A stretch of DNA of 64,000 bases from Micromonospora citrea (GTDB taxonomy: Bacteria; Actinomycetota; Actinomycetes; Mycobacteriales; Micromonosporaceae). The first letter of the stretch is position 1. The number at the start of each line of letters is the position of its first letter. The notes beneath the pieces are model-generated. The model did not search any database and was not told the DNA's origin. It worked only from the letters and a program-made list of their open reading frames with translations. The position numbers were made by a program, and so were the translations under genes. The DNA lies in the NCBI RefSeq assembly GCF_900090315.1, contig NZ_FMHZ01000002.1:1590501-1654500 (forward strand), in the 5' to 3' direction. Positions 55,901 to 63,513 of this stretch are shown in pieces.

Positions 55901-56672
55901 CAGGCGCGGTGTCGTTCGAGTCCCACATCACCGCGGGTTCGGCGGAGGCCAACACCTCACCGCCCGCCGTCGCGGTGAGCCGGCCATCCGCGCCCCGCAC
56001 CACCCGGGCGTCGCCGCCCAGGTCGAACCGCAACTCCCGCAACCTCGGATCCGCCGCCGCCCGCGCATCCCTCACCACGAACACATGCGTGAACCCCGTC
56101 CGCGTCGCCCGCAACACCAGATCCGTCCCCGGCAACACCTCCGCATACGTCGCCGCATCACCACTGACCGACGGCCTCGGCAACCCACCCGGCCACGACA
56201 AACTCAGCGACTTCCCCCGCCGCACCAACGTCACCGCCGCACCCGCACCACCATCGGAAAACCACACATCCGCCACCGACGCCACCGGACGCCAACCACC
56301 CGACACCCGCCGCAACGACAGATCCACATCCACCCACGAACCATCCGACCGCTTCACCCGCTGCGGCACCACCGCCGACTCCACCGTGAAACCACCCGAC
56401 GGATTCGCGAACACCTGCGACAACTCCGTCCGCGCCGACGCCACCTCCACCCGCCGACCCGACCGCACCGCCACCACAGCCGCCGACCCCGCATCCGGCG
56501 CCACCGACACATCCGACCCCACCACGGGCCTCGCGGGCTCCGCCCGCGCCACCGACGGCACCGTCACGACCGAGGCGGCGAGGGTGCCGACCACGAACGC
56601 GGCGAGCGCGGCGCCGGCCCCTGTGGTGCGCTTTGATGGTGTTTTGTGCAGCTTTTCAGGGACGCGTGTCAC
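52917..56672 (-). CDS. Secreted DNRLRE/LamG surface protein A, partner of RHS
   Basis: A 1251-residue exported protein. The N terminus (about 1-48) is a signal with hydrophobic core ending SVARAEP. Residues about 50-240 are a conserved beta domain (SLSWPGGLPRPSVSGDAATYAEVLPGTD) shared almost unchanged with the next gene. A DNRLRE-like domain follows (about 305-470, SRWAYATNNNSNNTDTT, SYVQMKLDHSWSC-type), then Ig/FN3-like segments and two LamG domains (about 800-960 and 1060-1240, each with VGxWTHLVGVYD-like and VRLYVNG motifs). It probably sits on the cell surface and helps export or display the RHS protein 48 bp downstream. GTG start behind GGAGG. Confidence 0.85.
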   Translation of the reverse strand: MTRVPEKLHKTPSKRTTGAGAALAAFVVGTLAASVVTVPSVARAEPARPVVGSDVSVAPDAGSAAVVAVRSGRRVEVASARTELSQVFANPSGGFTVESAVVPQRVKRSDGSWVDVDLSLRRVSGGWRPVASVADVWFSDGGAGAAVTLVRRGKSLSLSWPGGLPRPSVSGDAATYAEVLPGTDLVLRATRTGFTHVFVVRDARAAADPRLRELRFDLGGDARVVRGADGRLTATAGGEVLASAEPAVMWDSNDTAPAAPARSAAADRADARTGGGLPSRSSSAAPGDAAKTAPVGVEVAGGDLVLRPDAKLLAPDAAYPVYIDPAWSTGKSRWAYATNNNSNNTDTTVARVGRDPDSGKLYRSFFDFPLTAMRGKHIESAYVQMKLDHSWSCGNTPTYMYHSGGIASTPRTGWSPKLNSLKSSASSHANEGSGCSDSPQPDMTVNFTGSAVTSVIQTHATSNATNITFAFCACSATDGSGESTTDRWKKFFPNNAKLVVDYDNIPGKPSSLQAAGVACPANTTLVVGTLKPTFSAIFPDADSTQALATAYEWVQVPASGVIDASTPRRTPPAGASVPAGGRSTTAAVTVSEAVTYAFRARATDPAPYSRTSVWSDWCKFVADTKVPPVTATLTSAPPVPGTVATFAVRSTDTTVTKFRYGWVNPPTTEIAATTGTWIDPSTGFRVTGKQASVSLMVPKYGQNTISVSAVDGAGNVGYGSHEFTAARPTPAVARWGLENYPGVDPGPMADSQPMLAGDNSFTGGSVSWTGDLRLIRGETASFNGTSSALTTTTRVVDTTKSFSVAGWVRLNSLPTTTDMVVAAQEGVSAAGFHLGTRLEGSPATPRWSFLMKDTDLQSSASRVASSSAPLTTADVGRWTHVAGVYDQTAGKVRLYVNGTLAAEAARTATPWSASGRFVLGRGWSSGAASNWFKGNLADVQVYDRTLVDHDFVGQSADDPESGGFDEPGMLSAVKVGDWTFSGAQPCYEEFLDPTLCSAPEAGQFGRRLALTQGSNVGAGHRDDGLLLDAVHFTEDTADPYYGLTTREYGLSQDNLGEPQNPVWQNGRVLRTDQSFSVAVWVRPSALGGVQTVVSQRGAKQSAFYLGLRDRVENGVTAYRWSFTVFGADSDVDGNSREALMTSQAINVEDDLSRWTHLVGVHDVARRQIRLYVNGVLEATVPFSGTFTGAFDATGPLAVGGAQWTAAGGTPGMVNRLRGDVDDLGLYQGALTDTAVKILFNSESAETVEPVD
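55991..56573. repeat. 583-bp near-identical block, copy 1 (in gene A)
   Basis: Matches 59764-60346 base for base, with one difference noticed by eye (C at 56071, T at 59844). On the coding strand, from about 56573 down to 56090, many codons end in G or T (GTG, TTG, GGT, GAT), unlike the C/G-ending codons on both sides. Confidence 0.92.
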
Positions 56673-56728
56673 CGTGCCTCCAGGCGTGGTCAGAATCGGC
56701 GGAACTGCGGCGAGAGGGTCTGGGGCGC

Positions 56729-59700
56729 TCAGCCCACGGTCTCGGTGGCCTTGGTGGATTCCGCGGCGAAGATCTCCTTCACGGCGACGGCGTTCAGCGC
56801 ACCCTGGCGCAGCCCGACGTCGTCGATGTCGCCGTGCCAGCGGTCGACCAGCAGAGGGCTGCCGCCGGGCGGGGTGTAGCGGGCCGCGCCGAGATAGAGC
56901 GGACCGGTGGCGTCGAAGGCGCCGGTGAAGGACCCGGTCCCGTACGGCACCGTCGACTCCAGGTTGCCGTTGACGTAGAGCCGGACCTCCCGGCGGGACT
57001 GGTCGTAGACTCCGACCAGGTGCGTCCAGGCCGACAGGTCGTCGTCGTTCATCACCCGGGACGTCATCATCGCGTCGACCACCCGGCCGTTGAGCCCGTC
57101 GACGTCGACGCCGAAGACGCTGAAGGACCAGCGGTGCTCCACCGTCCCGTTGACCGTCTTCTGCCGCTGCCCGAGATAGAAGGCGGACTGCTTCGTACCG
57201 ATCTGCGCGACGGCCGTCTGCATGCCCAGCGACTTCGGCCGCACCCACGCGGTCACGGAGAAGGACTGGTCGGTACGCAGCACCCGCCCGTCCTGCCAGA
57301 CCGGCTGCGCGCCGGTGCCGGTGTTGTCCTGCGAACGGCCGTACTCGACGGTGGCCTGGGTGGGATCGTCGACGGCCTCCGAGTCGAAGGAGAGGAACGC
57401 CTCACGGCCGTCGTCGCCCGTGGCGACGCCCTTGGTCAGGGCCAGCCGGCGGCCGAACTGCCCGGCCTCCGGCGCCTCGCAGAGGAACGGCTCCGTCGTC
57501 TCCTCGTAGCACGCCACGGCGCCGGCGAAGTCCCAGTCGCCCACCATGACGCTGCTGAGCATGCCCGGCTCGTCGAAGCCACCCGCCCCGGGATCCTCGG
57601 TGCGCTGGCCGGTGAAGTCGTGCTCGACCAGCGCCCGGTCGTACACCTGCACGTCGGCGATCGAACCCTTGAAGTGGTTGTTGGAGACGCCGGGGCCCGC
57701 GTGCCGACCGATCTGGAAGCCGTTCGTGGCGTTCCAGGCGCTGGTCCACGGCGCGGTGGCGACCGCGACGCCGTCGACGAAGAGGGTCAGCGTGCGGGCC
57801 GCCTCGTCGTAGGAGAAGGCGACGTGCTGCCAGCGCCCGACGTCGGCGCTGGTGATGGCGGTCGGCGCGGAGACACCGCCGTAGGTGGCGGCGTCGCAGT
57901 CGGTGCTGCGGGTGGTGACGTTCCACTTCGGCACCCCGGCGGTCAGGACGACGCCGAAGAAGAACCCGTACATGCAGGCGCCGCTCTGCGTGGCGACGGC
58001 CATGTTCTGCGTCGGCAGGCTGGACAGCCGCACCCAGGCGGCGACGCCGTACGACTTCGAGGTGTCCACCACCGGCCCGGCCGTCCGCAGGTGGGCCGTG
58101 GTGCCGTTGAGGGTGGCCGTGTGCCCACGGACGATCCGGGCGTCCTTGGCCCAGGTGACGTCGGTGGCGGTCAGGGGCGTGTCGCCGCGCAGCGCCGGCT
58201 GGCCGTCCGCCAGCGGTCCCGGCTCGACGCCCGGGTAGTCCTCCAGCCCCCAGCGGGCGACGGCGGGCGACGGCCGGGACGCGACGAACTCCGCGGAGCC
58301 GTCACCCACGTTCCCCGCGCCGTCGATGGCCTTGACGTGCAGGGTGTTCTGGCCGTACTTCGGCACCGACAGCGAGACCGACGCCTTCTTCACGCAGGTC
58401 GACGTGCCGGTCTCCGCGTCGTACGAGCAGGCGGTCGTCGCGGGGACCTCCCGGGTGCCGGGCGCGACCCAGCCGTACCGGAACTTCGTCACGGTGGTGT
58501 CGGTGGAGCTGAGACCGAAGGTCACGACCGTGCCGGGCAGCGGACTCGGATCACCGGCCAGGCCGACGCTCACCGGGGGCACCTTGGTGTCGATCCGGAA
58601 CTCGCACCACGGCGACCAGGGGCTGGTGCGGCTGTAGGGGGCGGGATCGGTGGCCCGCGCGCGGAAGGCGTACGACCTGCCCTCGACCAGGCCGGTGAGC
58701 GGCGCCGTGACGGAGCGGCCGCCGGCCGGCACCGACGCTCCCACCGGCGCGGGCTTGCGCGGGGTGGAGTCGTTGTAGGTGCCGGTGCCGGGAATCTCCA
58801 GCCACTCGTACGCGGTCGTCAACGCCTGGGTGCTGTCGGCGTCCGGGAAGATCGCCGAGAGGGTGGGGTTCAGGGTGGCCACGCCGATGCGCTGGTCCGG
58901 CGTGCACGCCACGCCCTGCGCCTGGAGGTTCCTGGGCGCACCGGGGACCGAGTCGAAGTCGACGACCAGCTTGGCGCTGGCGGGCCAGAACTTCTTCCAC
59001 CGGTCGGTGGTCGACTCGCCCGAGCCGTCGGTGCCGCTGCACGCGCAGAACGCCAGGGTGATGTTGGTCCAGTTGTTGGTGGCGTGGGTCTGGATGACGC
59101 TGGTGACGGCCGAGCCGGTGAAGTTGACCGTCATGTCCGGCTGCGGGGAGTCCGAGCAGCCGTAGCCCTCGTTGGCGTGCGAGCTGGCCGAAGACTTCAG
59201 GCTGTTCAGCTTCGGCGACCAGCCGGTACGCGGCGTCGAGGCGATGCCGGCCGAGTGGTACATGTACGTGGGCGTGCTGGTGCAGGACCAGGAGTGGTCG
59301 AGCTTCATCTGCACGTACGCCGACTCGATGTGCTTGCCCTTGAGGGCCGACAGCGGAAAGTCGAAGTAGGACCGGTAGAGCTTGCCGGAGTCGGGGTCCC
59401 TGCCGACGCGGGCGACGGTCGTGTCGGTGTTGTTGGTGTTGTTGTTGGTCGCGTACGCCCACCGGGACTTGCCGGTCGACCAGGCGGGGTCGATGTAGAC
59501 GGGGTAGGCCGCGTCCGGTGCGAGCAGCTTCGCGTCCGGCCGCAGCACCAGGCGCCGGGCGGAGATCTCGGTGCCGACGGGCGCCGTCCTGGCCCGGTCA
59601 CCCGGAGCGGACGACGAGGACGGCGTCACCGCGGCGTTCCCACCGGCCGCGCCGGCCCGGGCCCCCGGGGTCGACGCCGCGGCGGTGGCGGAGTCCCACA

Positions 59701-60433
59701 TGACGGCGGGTTCGGCGGAGGCGATCTGCTCGCCGCCCGCCGTCGCGGTGAGCCGGCCGTTGGCGCCCCGCACCACCCGGGCGTCGCCGCCCAGGTCGAA
59801 CCGCAACTCCCGCAACCTCGGATCCGCCGCCGCCCGCGCATCCTTCACCACGAACACATGCGTGAACCCCGTCCGCGTCGCCCGCAACACCAGATCCGTC
59901 CCCGGCAACACCTCCGCATACGTCGCCGCATCACCACTGACCGACGGCCTCGGCAACCCACCCGGCCACGACAAACTCAGCGACTTCCCCCGCCGCACCA
60001 ACGTCACCGCCGCACCCGCACCACCATCGGAAAACCACACATCCGCCACCGACGCCACCGGACGCCAACCACCCGACACCCGCCGCAACGACAGATCCAC
60101 ATCCACCCACGAACCATCCGACCGCTTCACCCGCTGCGGCACCACCGCCGACTCCACCGTGAAACCACCCGACGGATTCGCGAACACCTGCGACAACTCC
60201 GTCCGCGCCGACGCCACCTCCACCCGCCGACCCGACCGCACCGCCACCACAGCCGCCGACCCCGCATCCGGCGCCACCGACACATCCGACCCCACCACGG
60301 GCCTCGCGGGCTCCGCCCGCGCCACCGACGGCACCGTCACGACCGACGCCGCCAGGGCCACGGACACCGCCGCCGCGAGCAGCCCGACACCTCTCGACCT
60401 GCGCCCAGGCAGCTGCCAGCGGCCAGCAGTCAT
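56729..60433 (-). CDS. Secreted DNRLRE/LamG surface protein B
   Basis: A 1234-residue paralog of the next gene in the operon. The signal peptide (RSRGVGLLAAAVSVALAAS, ending ARAEP) is different, but residues about 45-240 are nearly identical. A DNRLRE-like domain with KSRWAYATNNNTNNTDTT and CTSTPTYMYHSAG, FN3/Ig-like segments and two LamG domains follow (WTHLVGVYDQSRREVRLYVNG in the second). The ATG at 60433 follows a GGGGGAT site; more upstream starts are open but read as unrelated sequence. It is the first gene of the presumed operon B-A-RHS. Partial divergence of the LamG domains may reflect different ligands. Confidence 0.85.
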   Translation of the reverse strand: MTAGRWQLPGRRSRGVGLLAAAVSVALAASVVTVPSVARAEPARPVVGSDVSVAPDAGSAAVVAVRSGRRVEVASARTELSQVFANPSGGFTVESAVVPQRVKRSDGSWVDVDLSLRRVSGGWRPVASVADVWFSDGGAGAAVTLVRRGKSLSLSWPGGLPRPSVSGDAATYAEVLPGTDLVLRATRTGFTHVFVVKDARAAADPRLRELRFDLGGDARVVRGANGRLTATAGGEQIASAEPAVMWDSATAAASTPGARAGAAGGNAAVTPSSSSAPGDRARTAPVGTEISARRLVLRPDAKLLAPDAAYPVYIDPAWSTGKSRWAYATNNNTNNTDTTVARVGRDPDSGKLYRSYFDFPLSALKGKHIESAYVQMKLDHSWSCTSTPTYMYHSAGIASTPRTGWSPKLNSLKSSASSHANEGYGCSDSPQPDMTVNFTGSAVTSVIQTHATNNWTNITLAFCACSGTDGSGESTTDRWKKFWPASAKLVVDFDSVPGAPRNLQAQGVACTPDQRIGVATLNPTLSAIFPDADSTQALTTAYEWLEIPGTGTYNDSTPRKPAPVGASVPAGGRSVTAPLTGLVEGRSYAFRARATDPAPYSRTSPWSPWCEFRIDTKVPPVSVGLAGDPSPLPGTVVTFGLSSTDTTVTKFRYGWVAPGTREVPATTACSYDAETGTSTCVKKASVSLSVPKYGQNTLHVKAIDGAGNVGDGSAEFVASRPSPAVARWGLEDYPGVEPGPLADGQPALRGDTPLTATDVTWAKDARIVRGHTATLNGTTAHLRTAGPVVDTSKSYGVAAWVRLSSLPTQNMAVATQSGACMYGFFFGVVLTAGVPKWNVTTRSTDCDAATYGGVSAPTAITSADVGRWQHVAFSYDEAARTLTLFVDGVAVATAPWTSAWNATNGFQIGRHAGPGVSNNHFKGSIADVQVYDRALVEHDFTGQRTEDPGAGGFDEPGMLSSVMVGDWDFAGAVACYEETTEPFLCEAPEAGQFGRRLALTKGVATGDDGREAFLSFDSEAVDDPTQATVEYGRSQDNTGTGAQPVWQDGRVLRTDQSFSVTAWVRPKSLGMQTAVAQIGTKQSAFYLGQRQKTVNGTVEHRWSFSVFGVDVDGLNGRVVDAMMTSRVMNDDDLSAWTHLVGVYDQSRREVRLYVNGNLESTVPYGTGSFTGAFDATGPLYLGAARYTPPGGSPLLVDRWHGDIDDVGLRQGALNAVAVKEIFAAESTKATETVG
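59764..60346. repeat. 583-bp near-identical block, copy 2 (in gene B)
   Basis: The partner of 55991-56573. Outside the block the paralogs fall to clearly lower DNA similarity: the sequence changes abruptly after CGACGGCACCGTCACGACCGA at the signal-peptide end. Confidence 0.92.
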
Positions 60434-60622
60434 CGCAATCCCCCGTGAAGATGAGAACCAGTCGGGCGAACTGTAGGGGCGCCTCCGACCCTTGTCCATA
60501 TCGATCACGATGCGTGAGCCGAAAAGGGACACCGCCACCCAGCGGGCATCGGGAAAACACCCACCGTGAGCGCCCGCCGGCCCACCCGACGACAATCGTC
60601 CACTGTGGCCGAGCGACGTCGG

Positions 60623-61633
60623 TCAGTCCATCGTCGCGCCCGTCGCCGACAGCAGCGCCGCCTCCCGGTCCGGGGCCAGGCCGACGGGGGCGCGCTGCGG
60701 GCGGCCGGCCCGCGGCGGAACCGTGCCGACCCCCCGCAGCCAGGCCCAGGTGTCCGCGACCGTCTCGGCCACCGGGCGGCAGGTCAGCCCCGCCGCGTAC
60801 GCCCGCTCGACGCCGCGTTCCTGCAACCAGCGGTATTCGTGCCCGGCCGGGATCCAGACCGGCAGGTCGTTCCACGGCACCACTCCGGCGGCCAGGATCG
60901 GCTCGGGATCGGTCCAGCGCAGCCGGGCGTCGGCGCCGGTGGCCGCGACGCAGGCGTCGAGCAGCTCACCCATGGTGGCGTGCCCGGTGCGGCTCACCAC
61001 GTTGAACGTCCCGCCCAGCCCCTCCGCGCCCCGGTCCAGCATCCAGCCCGCCAGGTCCCGGACGTCGACGTACTGCACCGGCAGGTCGACCGGGCCCGGC
61101 GCCAGCACGTCTCCGCCCCGGGCGATGCGCCCCAGCCACCAGGGCAGCCGGCCGATGTCCTCCCCCGGCCCCAGGATCAGCCCCGCCCGGGCGATCAGCG
61201 CCCGGGCGCCGAACACCTCTCGCACGGCCCGCTCCCCGCCGGCCTTGTTGTGCGCGTAGTCGGCGTCGTCGGCGTCCGGCTCGCCGCCCACCACGGGGGC
61301 GTCCTCGCCCACGCCGGGCGCGACGGGCGGGGCGTAGACCGAGCCGCTGGAGACGTAGACGTACGCGCCGACCCGGCCGGCCAGCGCGCGGGCGGCGTCC
61401 CGTGCCGCCCGGGGGGCGCCGTCCCAGGTGTCGACCACCACGTCCCACTCGCCGCCCGCCAGGGCCGCGAGGCCGCCGGGCGCCGTCCGGTCACCCCGCA
61501 GCCGGTGTACGCCCTCCGGCGTCGCCCCGTGCAGGCCCCGGTTGAACACCGTCACCGACCAGCCCCGACGCACCCCCTCGGCCACCGTCGCGCCACCCAC
61601 GAAGCCCGTCCCACCCAGCACCAGCAGTCTCAT
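60623..61633 (-). CDS. NAD-dependent epimerase/dehydratase
   Basis: A 336-residue short-chain-type enzyme. The nucleotide-binding start is LLVLGGTGFVGGATV (GGxGxxG); the catalytic Tyr and Lys appear as DYAHNKAGGERAV near 160, with SSGSVY before it. The C-terminal region carries a sugar-epimerase-like substrate segment (WLGRIARGGDVLAPG, QYVDVRDLAGWML). The substrate is unknown. It stands alone, convergent to nothing on this side, with a short intergenic region before the surface-protein operon. Confidence 0.88.
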   Translation of the reverse strand: MRLLVLGGTGFVGGATVAEGVRRGWSVTVFNRGLHGATPEGVHRLRGDRTAPGGLAALAGGEWDVVVDTWDGAPRAARDAARALAGRVGAYVYVSSGSVYAPPVAPGVGEDAPVVGGEPDADDADYAHNKAGGERAVREVFGARALIARAGLILGPGEDIGRLPWWLGRIARGGDVLAPGPVDLPVQYVDVRDLAGWMLDRGAEGLGGTFNVVSRTGHATMGELLDACVAATGADARLRWTDPEPILAAGVVPWNDLPVWIPAGHEYRWLQERGVERAYAAGLTCRPVAETVADTWAWLRGVGTVPPRAGRPQRAPVGLAPDREAALLSATGATMD

Positions 61634-61783
61634 GCGTCCACTGTGCCGGCTCGGGGCGGCGATCCGGCCGGTGTTCACGGTGAGCGGATCTGCCCACGGC
61701 AGAACCGGCGACCGGCGAGCGGCCTCCTGCTGTCGGAGGAGGCGCCGGGAGCCACCGCGACCGGCCGTAGGCCGCTCGAACGC

Positions 61784-62058
61784 GATGGCGACAGCATCTA
61801 CGATCACACGACCTTCCCCCTCGACGAGCGGACCTTCGCGGCGGCCTTCGACGAGGAAGATCTGGTCATCGCGCCGGCCGGCCGCGAATCCGACGTGGAC
61901 GCCACGATCGCCTGGACGGTCGGCTCCCGCTACTCGTGGCCGCTGCGCTGGGGGGCACCACGTTCGCCGCCGACGTGCGGGAGGCCTACGACCACGCCGA
62001 TGCCGATGGGCTGACACGCATGGTCCTCGCCGAGGTCCTCGGTCTCGAGGGCTACTGA
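61784..62058 (+). pseudogene. Frameshifted remnant of a small protein gene
   Basis: From 61784 the plus strand reads DGDSIYDHTTFPLDERTFA... to YSWPLRW in one frame; after the G run at about 61949-61954 the next frame continues sensibly with TTFAADVREAYDHADADG and ends VLGLEGY at a TGA (62056-62058). The acidic, protein-like sequence on both sides of the G run suggests one gene broken by a single-base change. The upstream start is not clear. No family recognised. The rest of 61634-62238 shows no gene. Confidence 0.45.
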
Positions 62059-62238
62059 TTCTCACGGTGGCGGGGTCGGTGCGGCAGTCGCGAGCTGACA
62101 GGCCCCGGCACCGTCCCGAGAGTGTCCGGCTCGCGGTGGCTGAGAGTCCGGGGCCGGGCGGGCGGCGCGGTGTTCAGCGGGAGGTGGTCGAGTCGTAGGC
62201 CGACCGCGCGGCGTCGACGTCGACGGGGGTGCGAATGC

Positions 62239-62313
62239 TGGTGGGCGATACTGGGTTTGAACCAGTGACCTCTTCCGTGTCAAGGAAGCGCGCTCCCACT
62301 GCGCCAATCGCCC
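62239..62313 (-). tRNA. tRNA-Val (GAC)
   Basis: The minus strand folds as a cloverleaf: acceptor GGGCGAT/ATCGCCC, anticodon arm CTTCC-TTGACAC-GGAAG with anticodon GAC, T arm ACTGG-TTCAAAC-CCAGT. Discriminator A and CCA are encoded (62239-62242). Confidence 0.95.
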
Positions 62314-62362
62314 GGGGTGACCGCCAGGTCCGGCGGGCCGGACCGCGAACAGGCGGATCGCG

Positions 62363-62435
62363 AGCGGACGACGGGATTCGAACCCGCGACCCTCACCTTG
62401 GCAAGGTGATGCGCTACCAGCTGCGCTACGTCCGC
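62363..62435 (-). tRNA. tRNA-Gly (GCC)
   Basis: Acceptor GCGGACG/CGTCCGC, anticodon arm TCACC-TTGCCAA-GGTGA with anticodon GCC, T arm CGGG-TTCGAAT-CCCG. CCA is not encoded. Confidence 0.95.
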
Positions 62436-62611
62436 GTGCCGCCGGCGTTCGTCGGCGACGGGGGAAACTCTACCCGACGGCAAGATCGCCCGGCACTCGA
62501 CCCCGCCGGTGCCGACGGGTCGCCTCCCACGCCGGGATGATTGCGCTGGTCAGCCACGGGGTACTGATGACCCTCGACAGCACACCACATCCCCTGACCA
62601 AGGAGGCTGTC

Positions 62612-62851
62612 GTGGGTATCGGCACCAGCATCTTCCTGATCGCGCTCGGCGCGATCCTCACCTTCGCGCTCGACGCGAGCCTCGGCGGCATCAACCTCGA
62701 CGTCGTCGGCTGGATCCTGATGGCGGCCGGTGTGCTCGGCCTCATCATGACCACCCTCATCTGGGGCCGCCGGCGCCAGGTGGTCAGCACGACCGAGCCG
62801 GTGGAGTACCGGCGGGTCGAGGAGCGCCGGGACGTCGCCCCGCCGCTCTGA
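62612..62851 (+). CDS. DUF6458-type small membrane protein
   Basis: A 79-residue membrane protein. It begins VGIGTSIFLIALGAILTFALD, one helix, then GGINLDVVGWILMAAGVLGLIMTTLIW, a second helix, and a basic/acidic cytoplasmic tail (RRRQVVSTTEPVEYRRVEERR). This two-helix layout is the DUF6458 pattern, common in actinobacteria, function unknown. The GTG at 62612 follows AGGAGG by 5 bases; upstream in-frame ATGs lack such a site. It lies on the opposite strand between two tRNA groups. Confidence 0.85.
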   Translation: MGIGTSIFLIALGAILTFALDASLGGINLDVVGWILMAAGVLGLIMTTLIWGRRRQVVSTTEPVEYRRVEERRDVAPPL

Positions 62852-62918
62852 CCCGTGGATCAGCCCGGGGCGGCGGAGGCGGCGAGGAAGCCCCTCGAAG
62901 GGACTCTGGGAAACGGCG

Positions 62919-62948
62919 AAGGCCCGTCACCTGATGGTGACGGGCCTT
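62919..62948. terminator. Bidirectional terminator
   Basis: AAGGCCCGTCACC pairs with GGTGACGGGCCTT (13 bp, TGAT loop). It ends the DUF6458 gene and, from the other side, the Gly-Cys-Val tRNA transcript. Confidence 0.85.
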
Positions 62949-62953
62949 CCTGC

Positions 62954-63028
62954 TGGTGGGCGATACTGGGTTTGAACCAGTGACCTCTTCCGTGTCAAGG
63001 AAGCGCGCTCCCACTGCGCCAATCGCCC
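62954..63028 (-). tRNA. tRNA-Val (GAC), second identical copy
   Basis: Sequence identical to the copy at 62239-62313, including the encoded CCA (62954-62956). It is last of a Gly-Cys-Val transcript. Confidence 0.95.
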
Positions 63029-63041
63029 TCGTCTGTTACCG

Positions 63042-63112
63042 AGGTGGGGACGGGATTTGAACCCGCGTACACGGCTTTGCAGGCCGTTGCCTCGCCTCTC
63101 GGCCACCCCACC
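63042..63112 (-). tRNA. tRNA-Cys (GCA)
   Basis: Acceptor GGTGGGG/CCCCACC, anticodon arm ACGGC-CTGCAAA-GCCGT with anticodon GCA, T arm CGGG-TTCAAAT-CCCG. No encoded CCA. Confidence 0.95.
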
Positions 63113-63146
63113 GAGGTTGCCCCCGTCATGCGTGGCGGCATCTCCG

Positions 63147-63219
63147 AGCGGACGACGGGATTCGAACCCGCGACCCTCACCTTGGCAAGGTGATGCGCTA
63201 CCAGCTGCGCTACGTCCGC
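63147..63219 (-). tRNA. tRNA-Gly (GCC), second identical copy
   Basis: Identical to the copy at 62363-62435 through the acceptor, anticodon and T arms. First gene of the Gly-Cys-Val run. Confidence 0.95.
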
Positions 63220-63513
63220 GTGTCTCCGGCGTTAACCGGTGACGGGTGAGAACTTTAGCCGAGCCGGCGAGCGGTTGCCAAATCGGGGTGATGCTCGGCG
63301 CGTCCGGAAGTGTCGGGCCGTCCCACGGCTGAGCTTCCTAGGAGACTGGGTTGAGCGAATGCGCCCTTTCGCGCGCCGAGGGCCTGGCGAGGACCGCGCA
63401 CCGCAGGATCGCCCCGAAATTGGTCGAAACTGTCCGGATTCCGACTCCAGGGAGGGTGGCCGGGCCGTGATCGGTGACTGCCTGTGTTCAAGCTGATGGG
63501 CTACGGTAACGGC

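Noticed and set aside
46929-56636. A 3235-residue open frame on the plus strand opposite the RHS and surface-protein genes
   Set aside because: It is an antisense shadow produced by high GC content; its translation is Arg/Val/Gly/Asp-rich without domains, while the minus strand has signal peptides, YD repeats and LamG domains.
62239-63219. tRNA genes as attachment sites of an integrated element
   Set aside because: No integrase, excisionase or phage genes lie nearby, and the repeated sequences are complete tRNA genes, not partial att repeats.
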